A stretch of 64,000 nt of DNA from a virus, in the IMG/VR virus record IMGVR_UViG_3300044535_002275, positions 62,001-126,000 of that record, one strand, 5' to 3'. The position numbers were made by a program, and so were the translations under genes. The notes beneath the pieces were generated by a model. It was not told the DNA's origin. It ran no database searches and saw only the letters and a program-made list of their open reading frames with translations. Position 1 is the first letter of the stretch. Each line of letters starts with the position of its first letter. Below, one piece after another: positions 1 through 9,274 of the stretch.

Positions 1-455
1 CCAGCAACTATTCTATTTGGGCTCATAAATGTGCGAGTGGGGGCACGGTCTCTGGCTCTTGGTATTAAAAAAGTTTTATCGTAACCACGAAACCAGTCCT
101 GACAAGCCCAACCATGATAAAAGTAATAATGCGGCTGCCATCCATACTGTTTGATCAATTGTTCAACCGGTTCACCGATTTCGCTAACAACTACATGTCC
201 TTGAGGCTTGGCCCAGATGTCTTTGTTTCTTCTGATTACATCATCAAATAAAGGTTTATGCAAATCCAAATGAATAGGTTCTTGGTCGTGAAAAAATACA
301 TAATCGGTTTCTATGACATTGTCCTGCCCTAGGTTAAATAGACTGTCAGGATCACTGCGTCCTGGCGGATCACAAAAGAAAACTCTAGTTCCGTCTTTGT
401 TTTGATTAATCCAAGGCCAGAACGTGTTGTTGTAAATTTCATCTATTCTAATCAT
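1..455 (-). CDS. Conserved phage-type protein, C-terminus beyond window edge
   Basis: The frame opens at an ATG at 455 and stays open to the left edge (151 codons), so the gene is partial. It begins MIRIDEIYNNTFWPWINQ and contains FCDPPGRSDPD and FFHDQEPIHLD, Asp/His-rich stretches that look like a folded enzyme. I do not recognise the family. Its start overlaps the divergent start of the repeat protein by two bases, and the nearest genes make activated sugars, so a role in surface glycans is possible but not shown. Confidence 0.7.
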   Translation of the reverse strand, partial: MIRIDEIYNNTFWPWINQNKDGTRVFFCDPPGRSDPDSLFNLGQDNVIETDYVFFHDQEPIHLDLHKPLFDDVIRRNKDIWAKPQGHVVVSEIGEPVEQLIKQYGWQPHYYFYHGWACQDWFRGYDKTFLIPRARDRAPTRTFMSPNRIVA

Positions 456-3400
456 GTTTGATATTTTCTATCTAGGTAAAAAGCCCAATTTGTTTGCTCA
501 CGAAAGAGCAGTGGATAATATTGAACAAGCACAACAGCTAAGTCGCACAAGATATTTTTGGATTGTCGATTACTTATCGGATTATACAGGGTGGGATTGG
601 CTTTGGGAACCTGTGCCGTGGCAATCCCATCAGAGACATGCATGGCCCAGTCAACACCAGCTAGATTCTGGCACTTACCTTGTACCAAAATTAGGTTACG
701 CAGAAACAAATTATCATACAGATCAAACTATAATACGTTTGCCGTCTTACGATAATTGGGAAATTCTAGAAAAAATAGATGACTTACAATGGGATTGGTC
801 GTGGCATCCTAATGCGTCGGACCCTGCATACATTTACGATTTTGGTAATCAATGGAATCCTCCCGAATATAAAGCTAGTGTTCGATATCATGTTTCTGAA
901 GCCACGGAAACAAAATACATAAGTCATATAAGAACAGTTCGTCTTCCGCAACCTGGTTTATTTAGGCACAATCTGGCTGTGAGTTCTTTTGATTATAGTT
1001 GGGAACCAAACCCGTTTGATCCGCCAATGACTTATGTTTTCGGAAATCAATGGAATCCGGCTGTATTGGAACCAACAGTGATCTACGATACACCCACAGC
1101 AACGGAAATCAAATATATAGATGATATCAGTGCTGTGGTAGCCAAGGATATGTCTCATTGGCAGATATTAGACGATATTATTGATTTTGATTACAGTTGG
1201 CGACCGAATCCCACTGATCCTCCGTACATCTATATATTTGGTAATCAATGGTTAAGTCCGGAGCAACGCCCTGCACTAAAATACGTAGTACCTGGTGCAA
1301 CTGATATCAAGTACATGGATGAACCCAAGGCAGTTCGAGTTGCAGATCCAGATAAATTTGAAACACTGCATGAATGTGATTTTGATTACTCTTGGGAACC
1401 AGATCCTGGATCACCGCCTTACGATTATGTATTTGGTAATCAGTGGTGGCCAGCCGAAATTATGCCTACTGTTAGATATAACATGCTGGGCGCAACTGAT
1501 ATCAAGTACATAGATCAACCTATGGCTCGTTTGCCCGAAAGGCACGATAACCATTGGGAAACTGTAATTGATTGCGAATGGGATTATAGTTGGATTCCAG
1601 ATCCTGGAGATCCGCCGTACATTTACGTATTCGGCAATCAGTGGTATTCAGCAGAAGTAATGCCCACAGTGAAATATCATGTTGCAGGAGCAACACAAGA
1701 AAAATATTTAGATTATCCTGCAGCAAAATTGTTACCATCAATTGAGTATTGGTCTATTCCTGAGGAAGTCGACCGTGTCAATATTGATTTCAGCTGGGTG
1801 CCGCACCCCAACGACGACCCTTATATACACCATTTCGGTAGCGAGTATCAAGTTAGTGTTGGTTTAACATACACTGTACCGGGTGCAACTGAATTGAAAT
1901 TCGAAGGAGAAATTCCTTTACTGTCAAAAGAGAAAAAAGCAATTGATGTAGTAGATATGTTTTTTATCGACCGAAGCAACGCTATGAGCAATACTAGATT
2001 CCAGGACTTGCAGGAGCGATATCCTCACATTCAACGAGTACGGTATGTTAATTCTATAATGGATACAATTAACCGTTGTTTATCCAAGTCAAAGACTAAT
2101 CGTTTTTGGGTAATAGGCAGCGAAAATGTCTATGACAATTTTGATTTTGCGTGGCATGCCCAACCGTGGCAGAGCTCGATGACTCATGTTTTTGGTTCTC
2201 AATGGAACAAATGGAGCGACACATTTCTAATTAACAAATGGGAATTTGAACGTCATGCCAAATGGGCCAAGGGCATTGAACAGTTTCCCAATTTGAATTT
2301 TGTGTCGGATCAAACAGTAACTGCACCGGCTGATGCTGCTGACATTTACGTTATTGATCACGGAAACTCGGAAAACAAACAGGTACTTGAATTCCTACAG
2401 CAACGTTATCGTGTGGTCAAGCAAGCTCGTTACTTTGATAATTATCTCGACACATTAAAAAGACTATTACAGGATGTTTCTGCTGAACATGTATGGGTAG
2501 TTTCTAGTATTTGTGATTATAGTAGATTTGATTTTAGTTGGCAACCAGAGGCATGGCAGCGAGACATGCTGCATGTCTTTCCTAGTAAAGAACAAAAGTT
2601 TGGTGACACATTTTATGTGCCAGTGGCAGCATTGCGAAATCAGATTACAAAATTGGAATTGCTTGATTGGTTTGACACTATAAACTACTGTAACGATCAG
2701 TGTGTACCTAGGTGGGACATGCCAGTCTTTATACATCAGCAGGATTCGCATGTTGATTTTGTTAAGACAGTAAACGTTGCAGCACCCTTGGTTTTGATCA
2801 GCAACAGAGAAATAAAACAACAGGATTTACCTACTGTTAATCTCTGGAGAGAAAAGACCAAAACAATTGTGCCACTCGATGCCGGAGGCACAGCAGTAAT
2901 TGTGCCACGCACAGCCATTGGATCAATACAACAACAATTCTACGATTATCCTTATATAGATAAGAGTTATCGGAGACTAGAAGATCACCTGCTGGATATC
3001 GTATTTCTAAGTAACGGTGAACCCAATGCCGGTGCCAACTGGCATCACTTGCAAAACATTGCAGCAGGCCGCGGCAATCGTTGTATAAGAATCGACGGTG
3101 TCAATGGACGAAGTGCAGCATATAAAGCAGCAGCCGCGGCCAGCGAAACACCTTGGTTCTTTTCTGTGTTTGCCAAATTGGAAATTGATCCTACTTTTGA
3201 TTTTACATGGCAACCAGATCGAATGCAACAGGCCAAGCATTACATCTTTAATTCCAGGAATCCAGTAAATGGATTAGAGTATGGTCACCAAGGTCTGATT
3301 GCTTACAATAAAAAGTTGGTATTAGCAACTGAAGAAATACAGGGATTAGATTTTACCCTGAGTCAGCCGCACGGCGTAGAACCTATACTAAGCGGTGTAG

Positions 3401-3675
3401 CACATTACAACAGTGATCCTTGGAGCACATGGCGTACTGCATTTAGAGAAGTTGTTAAACTACGACACTATTACAAAACCACGCCAGATGTTGAAACAGA
3501 GTACAGACTAGATGTATGGCAAAAACGTGCAGAAGGCGATTATGCCGAATGGAGTCTACGCGGAGCGCAAGACGCTATGGATTATTATGATTCGGTGTCG
3601 GGAAATTATGACAGCTTGTTGCTGACGTTTGAATGGGCTTGGCTACGTGACTATTTCAATAATCTTACAACTTGA
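454..3675 (+). CDS. Large repeat protein with FDxSWxPxP...FGNQW repeats
   Basis: A 1,073-residue protein of unknown function. A unit built on (F/W)D(Y/F)SWxPxPxDPPYIYxFGNQW followed by GAT(D/E)xKY recurs at about residues 112, 178, 243, 308, 374 and 443, a period near 65. Degenerate copies lie near residues 46, 561, 690 and 913. The C-terminal third (VFLSNGEPNAGANWHHL..., ...WFFSVFAKLEI) recalls a GT-A glycosyltransferase fold, but no DxD motif is visible. No signal peptide. The 3' end overlaps the convergent aminotransferase gene by 25 bases. No clear Shine-Dalgarno precedes the ATG. The sugar-gene neighbours suggest glycan handling; this is inference. Confidence 0.8.
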   Translation: MFDIFYLGKKPNLFAHERAVDNIEQAQQLSRTRYFWIVDYLSDYTGWDWLWEPVPWQSHQRHAWPSQHQLDSGTYLVPKLGYAETNYHTDQTIIRLPSYDNWEILEKIDDLQWDWSWHPNASDPAYIYDFGNQWNPPEYKASVRYHVSEATETKYISHIRTVRLPQPGLFRHNLAVSSFDYSWEPNPFDPPMTYVFGNQWNPAVLEPTVIYDTPTATEIKYIDDISAVVAKDMSHWQILDDIIDFDYSWRPNPTDPPYIYIFGNQWLSPEQRPALKYVVPGATDIKYMDEPKAVRVADPDKFETLHECDFDYSWEPDPGSPPYDYVFGNQWWPAEIMPTVRYNMLGATDIKYIDQPMARLPERHDNHWETVIDCEWDYSWIPDPGDPPYIYVFGNQWYSAEVMPTVKYHVAGATQEKYLDYPAAKLLPSIEYWSIPEEVDRVNIDFSWVPHPNDDPYIHHFGSEYQVSVGLTYTVPGATELKFEGEIPLLSKEKKAIDVVDMFFIDRSNAMSNTRFQDLQERYPHIQRVRYVNSIMDTINRCLSKSKTNRFWVIGSENVYDNFDFAWHAQPWQSSMTHVFGSQWNKWSDTFLINKWEFERHAKWAKGIEQFPNLNFVSDQTVTAPADAADIYVIDHGNSENKQVLEFLQQRYRVVKQARYFDNYLDTLKRLLQDVSAEHVWVVSSICDYSRFDFSWQPEAWQRDMLHVFPSKEQKFGDTFYVPVAALRNQITKLELLDWFDTINYCNDQCVPRWDMPVFIHQQDSHVDFVKTVNVAAPLVLISNREIKQQDLPTVNLWREKTKTIVPLDAGGTAVIVPRTAIGSIQQQFYDYPYIDKSYRRLEDHLLDIVFLSNGEPNAGANWHHLQNIAAGRGNRCIRIDGVNGRSAAYKAAAAASETPWFFSVFAKLEIDPTFDFTWQPDRMQQAKHYIFNSRNPVNGLEYGHQGLIAYNKKLVLATEEIQGLDFTLSQPHGVEPILSGVAHYNSDPWSTWRTAFREVVKLRHYYKTTPDVETEYRLDVWQKRAEGDYAEWSLRGAQDAMDYYDSVSGNYDSLLLTFEWAWLRDYFNNLTT

Positions 3676-4736
3676 TCGGCAATGTATTCTACTTCTGTAT
3701 CGGTTAGTTCTGGATAGATCGGCAAGCTTAAAACCCTGCGACTTAATGCACTAGAGCAACTCAGCAATGAGTTTGGCCCTTGATAATAATCATACAGCGG
3801 TTCTTCGTGTAAGGGCTTGGCATAGTGTACTTTGGCTTCAATACCACGAGTGAGAAGATCTTGTTGTACCAGATCTCGATTGTCGATTTCGATAACAAAT
3901 TTATGAAAGCAGTGATGATACATCATGTCGCCTGAGATCAGGGTCTTTACTGCAGCTTCTTTGAAGCAACTATTATAATAAGCAGCAATTTGCTGACGTC
4001 GATTTTGCCAATCGTGTATATGATTGGCTTTGATCATCATTAACGCACAATCCAGCTCGCTCATCCTACTATTGGTACCTACAGTGGTACCGCTGGTCAC
4101 AGAGTTTGTTCTCCATTGACGTACAAACTCTGCTAGTTTACTGTCTCTGGTGACAACAGCGCCACCGTTACCGTAGCAGGCCAAATTCTTGGTGGGATCA
4201 AAACTAACAGCAGTTGCTGATCCCACACGATTACCGCTATCAGCTAGCCAGTGTTGAGCACCATCTTCAATTATTATGACATCTCTATAAAGCCAATCTT
4301 GCCATTGCTTCACATAGCCCATGTGCCCCACACTAGCACCATACAAGCCCACTATGACTACAGCTTCGTAATCGATCTTTTCGGGCAAAGAATCAAAATT
4401 CAATAGCCCGTATCGGTCGGTATCAACAAAACGTATGTTCCACCCTGCACGTATGAATGCATTGGCAGTGGCGCGATATGTAAGTGCAGGAATTAAAACT
4501 GTAGGAGTATATGGAAACTTTTTTCTATAAAATTCAGCAGTGGCTTCTAGTGCATGTGTTCCTGAATGCACAGTTACGGCATGTTTACTGCTGTTGTATT
4601 TTGCAAGCCACTGTTCGAATTCTTCAGTATACTGACCATTCATAAGATAGCCCGAAGCGTAAACTTGGGCCACTACAGGATCGATTTCGTCTTTTAATGA
4701 AAGGTACTGACGATCTAACCCGTTGAACTTGATCAT
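3651..4736 (-). CDS. DegT/DnrJ/EryC1-type PLP sugar aminotransferase
   Basis: 361 residues, full length for the family, which transfers an amino group to nucleotide-linked keto-sugars. The PLP lysine sits in FDPTKNLACYGNGGA (about residue 183), and GAQHWLA follows the pattern of the cofactor-binding aspartate/glutamate region. It overlaps the upstream epimerase by ATGA, so the two are probably translated together and act in sequence on one sugar nucleotide. Substrate unknown. Confidence 0.85.
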   Translation of the reverse strand: MIKFNGLDRQYLSLKDEIDPVVAQVYASGYLMNGQYTEEFEQWLAKYNSSKHAVTVHSGTHALEATAEFYRKKFPYTPTVLIPALTYRATANAFIRAGWNIRFVDTDRYGLLNFDSLPEKIDYEAVVIVGLYGASVGHMGYVKQWQDWLYRDVIIIEDGAQHWLADSGNRVGSATAVSFDPTKNLACYGNGGAVVTRDSKLAEFVRQWRTNSVTSGTTVGTNSRMSELDCALMMIKANHIHDWQNRRQQIAAYYNSCFKEAAVKTLISGDMMYHHCFHKFVIEIDNRDLVQQDLLTRGIEAKVHYAKPLHEEPLYDYYQGPNSLLSCSSALSRRVLSLPIYPELTDTEVEYIADQVVRLLK

Positions 4737-5701
4737 GCTTTGAGTTTCTGTTGCCAGTAAGAAGAATTCTTAAGCCATTGGTAATAGATATCGAAACCTT
4801 CTTCCATGTCCACTCGAGGATTGTAGCCCAGGTCGGCTCTGGCAGCATCGATGTTTAAAGCACCGCGGCTAGGAAAATCCAAGTCGCGATCTCTCACATT
4901 GATTGACCCTTTTCCGGCAATCTTGACTGCCAGTTCAGCAGCTTCTAGTAATGTCTTGCTATGGCTCTTGGTAATGTTGTAGGTTCGGTTGTTGGCAATA
5001 TCTAACGTGGTAGCAGCCGCAATGCCATCAGCGGCATCGTCAACATAGGTAAAGTCTAGTGTTTCGTTAGCACCGTTGACATTAAGTGTTTCGCCACGCA
5101 TGGCTGTCAACAAGAACTTGCTGATTACGCGATCGTTTACATCTAATGGTCCGTACACAGCACTGGGACGAATGATCACATGTGCCATGCCGGTTTTTCT
5201 AGTATAGTCCTTGACCAGCCATTCTCCGGCTAACTTTAAGATACCGTATTGTCCTTGAGGACGACACGCAGCATCTTCACGTACTTGATCGGTAAAATCG
5301 CCGTAGACCATACTGCTACTGATATAAACAAACTTCTTTACTTGATGTTGAGTAGCCAGTTCTAACAAGTTTAGCAAACCTTCACTCATGGTCTGACTAC
5401 CCAATTGTGGATTTACATTTACAACCTTTTGTCGCGGAAAGCTGGCCAAGTGAACAACAGTGTCAATCTTGTGTTGTTCGATTAGATTGCTCATGGCCTC
5501 GGCTGCAATGTCTGTGCGATAAATCTGACCAGTAGTGATTTTCTGTCGACGTTCGGCAAACAGGTAGTCCATTTCGTCTTTGGGAATAAGACCGTAGTCG
5601 GTGAAGTTGTCAGCAATGACAACTTCTTGTCCTTGTGATTCTAAACGTTGCACTACATTGTGTCCGATAAGCCCAAGCCCGCCAGTTACTAGTATTTTCA
5701 T
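4733..5701 (-). CDS. NAD-dependent sugar epimerase/dehydratase (extended SDR)
   Basis: 322 residues. The N-terminal Rossmann motif is ILVTGGLGLIGHNV (GxxGxxG) and the catalytic YxxxK is YGILK, with an upstream ISSSMVYG serine region. These define the extended short-chain dehydrogenases that epimerise or dehydrate nucleotide sugars. The gene overlaps both neighbours by four bases and is co-oriented with the aminotransferase. GalE, GMD and RmlB-like activities cannot be told apart by eye. Confidence 0.85.
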   Translation of the reverse strand: MKILVTGGLGLIGHNVVQRLESQGQEVVIADNFTDYGLIPKDEMDYLFAERRQKITTGQIYRTDIAAEAMSNLIEQHKIDTVVHLASFPRQKVVNVNPQLGSQTMSEGLLNLLELATQHQVKKFVYISSSMVYGDFTDQVREDAACRPQGQYGILKLAGEWLVKDYTRKTGMAHVIIRPSAVYGPLDVNDRVISKFLLTAMRGETLNVNGANETLDFTYVDDAADGIAAATTLDIANNRTYNITKSHSKTLLEAAELAVKIAGKGSINVRDRDLDFPSRGALNIDAARADLGYNPRVDMEEGFDIYYQWLKNSSYWQQKLKA

Positions 5702-6012
5702 TTGAATTTCAATTTAAAAAATAATTCGTGTTGTTCAGTTAATCTTGCTGTAATACAGTACCGATACGAGTAGTAACCGACACAGCGACGCCATTGCGGC
5801 TGTTCTACGCTGTGTTCCATAACCCATTTACCAGCTTCGCTATGTTGCCACGCTAGCAAAGGTTCAGCAGCATAGACATCGGGATCTTCAACGTCGCCTA
5901 CGGAGAATTCATGCACGACAACTGTAGATATCTTAACTGGTTTGCTGTTTACTAGTTGCCACTGCGGCTCTTCATGAACGTTGCTAACAGGAAACTGATT
6001 AGTATAAGCCAT
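5698..6012 (-). CDS. Hypothetical protein (104 aa)
   Basis: Small soluble protein with no recognised domain. Trp- and Tyr-rich, with CVGYYSYRYCITARL near the C-terminus. It is the first gene of the overlapping unit with the epimerase and aminotransferase. The ATG at 6012 is used because there is no upstream in-frame alternative. Confidence 0.6.
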   Translation of the reverse strand: MAYTNQFPVSNVHEEPQWQLVNSKPVKISTVVVHEFSVGDVEDPDVYAAEPLLAWQHSEAGKWVMEHSVEQPQWRRCVGYYSYRYCITARLTEQHELFFKLKFK

Positions 6013-6039
6013 ATTTTTATGTTAACACATTTGGCATTC

Positions 6040-6726
6040 TTATACAACCGGTACTAGATTTTTAGCCATTGGAAAAATTTCTGCAATAACCTTTGCACAA
6101 GCCAACGCAACCAATTGATGTTCTTTTTGTGTACCATTGGCGCTTCTTAATTCAATAAAATGAATCCAAGATCTTAAGGTGCCATTCATGTATAGTCGAC
6201 TTACGGTATTACCTTCGGGCAATACTGCACGAGCTTGCTCTTTGGCAATACCATTATGCACCGCCCAAGTGTAGGCTTCTTTGGCAGCCGCAATCACTGC
6301 CTGTTGTTTTTCTACCCATATGTTATTCAACTCACGTTGATTGGGATCAGCGAGGTCAAGATCAACTGAGTTCTGTCGATTTTTTGTATCTTGAAAACGT
6401 GCTTCTCGAATTTCGAAATCTAGATCTTTAGTGGGATCCGCATAACGCTGACTAAACTCTTGGAAAGCAAAGCTACGATGACGTAAGATTTGTCGAGCAA
6501 TATCTCGAGTAGTTGTAATTTCAACACAGGCCGAAACCATTTCCAAAGGCGACCAATGAGCATGTTTGACCAAATAATTGATCAGTTTTTCGCTTGTTTC
6601 GGTGTTGAGTTGATTTGATGGGTTACTGACCCGGGCGCAAAATGCAATAAGTTCTTGCACGTTGTCAATTCCCAAGTCAGCAAACTCCACTGTGGGAGCA
6701 GAGCTTGAGACTAGGCGTACTTGCAT
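6040..6726 (-). CDS. thyX: Flavin-dependent thymidylate synthase ThyX
   Basis: 228 residues, normal for ThyX. Makes dTMP from dUMP using FAD, NADPH and methylene-tetrahydrofolate. The signature RHRX7S is present as RHRSFAFQEFSQRY (about residues 82-95), and the C-terminal substrate region includes RLYMNGTLRSWIHFIELR. The start overlaps the upstream gene's stop (TAATG). Common in phages as a source of thymidine during infection; dCMP deaminase at 55.4 kb would feed it dUMP. Confidence 0.95.
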   Translation of the reverse strand: MQVRLVSSSAPTVEFADLGIDNVQELIAFCARVSNPSNQLNTETSEKLINYLVKHAHWSPLEMVSACVEITTTRDIARQILRHRSFAFQEFSQRYADPTKDLDFEIREARFQDTKNRQNSVDLDLADPNQRELNNIWVEKQQAVIAAAKEAYTWAVHNGIAKEQARAVLPEGNTVSRLYMNGTLRSWIHFIELRSANGTQKEHQLVALACAKVIAEIFPMAKNLVPVV

Positions 6727-7028
6727 TAGATACCTCTTAGAAGTTTGTCGGTTTCGGGTTGTATAATCTCAGCAACAGCTTCGACATCCAATACCAATTC
6801 CATCGAAGCAATTAGTCCATCATTGTCGCTGATATATGTTGTAACTGCATGTTCAATGCTGTCGTTGTCGAATCCTTGTTTGCGTAATTGACGCAAGTTG
6901 ATGGTTTTTTGTTTACGATCGGTAGTTTTAAAAACTACTTTTTTAACACATTCGATTGGACAATGATTTTTGTCAACATCGTTGACTATTTGTTCCCACC
7001 GTTGTAAGAAATCTCGATCAAGCTGCAT
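6726..7028 (-). CDS. Hypothetical phage protein (100 aa)
   Basis: A 100-residue protein, mostly helical by composition, starting MQLDRDFLQRWEQIV. No known domain. It lies between ThyX and a charged 224-residue protein, overlapping both, so it is part of one leftward operon. Confidence 0.6.
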   Translation of the reverse strand: MQLDRDFLQRWEQIVNDVDKNHCPIECVKKVVFKTTDRKQKTINLRQLRKQGFDNDSIEHAVTTYISDNDGLIASMELVLDVEAVAEIIQPETDKLLRGI

Positions 7029-7692
7029 CGACAGTTTTCACCTTCTTCTGCCGTCCGCGTTTGGGTTTAGGTGCTCCGCCGGCCATAGCTTCGGCTTCAG
7101 CTTTAAGCCTGGCACTTTCAGCCAGCAGGCCACGTGCTTCTGCTTCCATGCGTGTGGCCTGGGCCAGACGATCTTTAGCTAACGCAGCATCATCAAGAGC
7201 TTTAGCAGCATCAGAACCAGCAACTTCAGACAATCGTTGTGGCGCCGGTGCACCAACTTCTCTTCCGTAATCATCACGTCGTCGTGCTTTACCAGTCATG
7301 CCACGATTAGAATCCAGCTCGGCCATTTCTCGAATAGCAGATTCGCCCATCTTCATTTTACGAATAATCTGATTCATCTCGTCAAGATTAACTGAACTGC
7401 TGGGAGTAGGAGTAACAGTTACTTGTTTGGCTTGTACTTTTTTAATCATGCCTTCAGTATGTAAGGTCTGCAACATAGGACGTCCATCTGGTAATAGATT
7501 GCGAAACAAAGCATCGCCTAAGTTTTCTGCAGTTTGTCCTTCGGCAGATTCGATTACTCGCATAATCGAATCGTGCATATGTACCGGCATGATGTCAGGA
7601 TAGACAACTAATGCCATATGATCTTCTCCGGGAACTTCTCTAAATACAATAGCAACCTTTCGATCACCGTGTTTTCCAATATGTTTAATCAT
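7018..7692 (-). CDS. Hypothetical phage protein with Ala/Lys-rich tail (224 aa)
   Basis: Residues 1-75 look globular (VAIVFREVPGEDHMALVVYPD). A linker and a Met/Arg-rich segment (KMKMGESAIREMAELDSNRG) follow. Then comes an alanine-rich predicted coiled coil, ending in a basic tail PKPKRGRQKKVKT that could bind nucleic acid. Family not recognised. Overlaps both neighbours. Confidence 0.65.
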   Translation of the reverse strand: MIKHIGKHGDRKVAIVFREVPGEDHMALVVYPDIMPVHMHDSIMRVIESAEGQTAENLGDALFRNLLPDGRPMLQTLHTEGMIKKVQAKQVTVTPTPSSSVNLDEMNQIIRKMKMGESAIREMAELDSNRGMTGKARRRDDYGREVGAPAPQRLSEVAGSDAAKALDDAALAKDRLAQATRMEAEARGLLAESARLKAEAEAMAGGAPKPKRGRQKKVKTVDAA

Positions 7693-7886
7693 TTTGCTTC
7701 TCCTTGTTGGGCGGACTCGGCTGTAGCAACTATATGCTCTAAAAAGCCAGTCAGTTTGTCGTAAAGTTCTCCGACAGTGGTCATTTCCTCAGCACGAAAT
7801 GCGCCGCGTTCGCATGCAACGCTGATAAGGTTTTTAACCACAGCTAAATCGTTAATTGTAATTTGGGGTGTTTGGTGTTCATCCAT
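7689..7886 (-). CDS. Hypothetical small protein (65 aa)
   Basis: The frame is open further upstream, but the ATG at 7886 (MDEHQTPQITINDLA) is preferred. The longer version would run back through a terminator hairpin and into the next gene. The product is acidic and probably helical. It overlaps the downstream gene by four bases. Confidence 0.6.
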   Translation of the reverse strand: MDEHQTPQITINDLAVVKNLISVACERGAFRAEEMTTVGELYDKLTGFLEHIVATAESAQQGEAK

Positions 7887-7903
7887 GTAAATATTTAACA
7901 GTA

Positions 7904-7937
7904 AAAAGAAACCCCGAATTAAAATATTCGGGGTTTT
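7904..7937 (-). terminator. Rho-independent terminator after the VWA gene
   Basis: Leftward reading gives a stem AACCCCGAAT/ATTCGGGGTT, then TTTCTTTTT, just after the stop of the VWA protein gene. Confidence 0.8.
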
Positions 7938-7950
7938 GGACAAATTACTT

Positions 7951-9216
7951 TTACTCGTACAAAGCCCAAACTCCGAAAGGAGGATCGGGATTACGATCAC
8001 CGTGAATGACCCAGGTAGTGTCGCAGTAGTTCGGATCACCCCAACTACCACAGGGATAGCCATCTGTAAACACAATCAACTTCTTGGGTTCAATATCTTC
8101 GCGTTTTAGAAAGTCAAAGATAGCATCAAAATCAGTGCCACCGCCACCTTTAATTTCATAATTAGAAATATCTTCGAGATTATCGCTGGTAAACAACTGC
8201 ATATTATAAACTTCGGTGTCGAAACAGGCTACATGAATACGATAGTCTTCAAATGTTTCCATGATACCCTTGATTTCGCTAATGAAATCTCGCCCTTGTT
8301 CATCGCTGATTGATCCAGACATGTCAATAAACACAGCAATATCAATAGCATCTTGTGTACGCATACCAGGCATAACAGCATCCATTTCCCATCCTTTTCG
8401 GCTGCTCTTCATCCAAGTATAATCGCTCTTAACTGTACTTTGTATTTGCTGCAGAATGAGTTCGCGCCAGTTTAGCTTGGGCTCTGTTAGTGTCTCAATC
8501 ATGCGTTTGACGCCAGCTGGGATATTGCCGGCATCGCAGGTCTGTGCAGCACTGAGCATGGCTTCTTTGATTTCGTCGCGAATAGCAGCACGTTCTTCTT
8601 CGGTTAGTCGTGGACGTCCTTTGCCGTTCTTGCTGTCTTTTCCTTCTTGCCCGTCGGCATCGTCGCCGTCGATATGATCATCTAACATCTTGTCAATGAG
8701 ATCATTGATGTCGATTTTTTCAGCGTTTTCGTACAAGTCGTCGTAGACTTGTTCTGCACTCATACCATCATATTTTTTGTCGTATAGACAAGGCACCGAA
8801 GTTATAAAGTCGCCAATTCGGTGTTTCTTTAGATCAGCATTGTTGCAGAAATCTGCAGCAATATTCCATAGTCTAGGATCTCGACTACCTCTACGACCAA
8901 AATGGTCGTAGATCACATGCAAAACTTCATGCCCAAACAAGAATTCAATTTCTTTAGTTTTGAGCATTTTAATAAAACGAGTATTGTAATAAAAGTTTCG
9001 ACCGTCAGTGGCAGCAGTAGCGCACCACTCGTCGGCATTGACCAATTTCAAACGAGTAGCTAAGTTACCAAAAAAACTAGCCTTTAGTAGCATGCCAACT
9101 CTGGCCGTGATCAGCAATTCTCGGACTTCACGATCAAGCTTGGGGTCAGTTGGACCAATCAATTCAGCAAACCGCTTGGCGTCATCTTTGTTGGAAGTGT
9201 CTGTTGCTGTAGTCAT
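7951..9216 (-). CDS. Metallopeptidase-like plus VWA domain protein (DUF2201 type)
   Basis: 421 residues. The N-terminal half carries the zinc-protease-like motif HEVLHVIYDH (HExxH). The C-terminal half is a von Willebrand factor A domain with an intact MIDAS start DMSGSISDE and the later FTDGYP strand. The start at 9216 is chosen because CGGAG lies eight bases upstream; the longer frame has no ribosome site. Such VWA proteins pair with MoxR-type AAA+ ATPases, and one lies two genes upstream (9906-10994). The pair probably remodels or inserts metal into a target protein; the target is unknown. Confidence 0.85.
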   Translation of the reverse strand: MTTATDTSNKDDAKRFAELIGPTDPKLDREVRELLITARVGMLLKASFFGNLATRLKLVNADEWCATAATDGRNFYYNTRFIKMLKTKEIEFLFGHEVLHVIYDHFGRRGSRDPRLWNIAADFCNNADLKKHRIGDFITSVPCLYDKKYDGMSAEQVYDDLYENAEKIDINDLIDKMLDDHIDGDDADGQEGKDSKNGKGRPRLTEEERAAIRDEIKEAMLSAAQTCDAGNIPAGVKRMIETLTEPKLNWRELILQQIQSTVKSDYTWMKSSRKGWEMDAVMPGMRTQDAIDIAVFIDMSGSISDEQGRDFISEIKGIMETFEDYRIHVACFDTEVYNMQLFTSDNLEDISNYEIKGGGGTDFDAIFDFLKREDIEPKKLIVFTDGYPCGSWGDPNYCDTTWVIHGDRNPDPPFGVWALYE

Positions 9217-9245
9217 ATGGTTACTCCGTTGTTTCAGTATAATAC

Positions 9246-9274
9246 ATTGTAGCATTAATGGTTTTTCTGGTCAA
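9246..9274 (-). promoter_or_regulatory. Sigma70-type promoter for the VWA gene
   Basis: TTGACC at 9269-9274, 17-base spacer, TACAAT at 9246-9251. It lies inside the 3' end of the upstream gene. Confidence 0.7.

Noticed and set aside
2467-2820. A 117-codon minus-strand frame inside the repeat protein gene
   Set aside because: Shadow of the large plus-strand gene. Composition is Cys/Ile/Asn-rich as expected for an antisense frame, and there is no start site.
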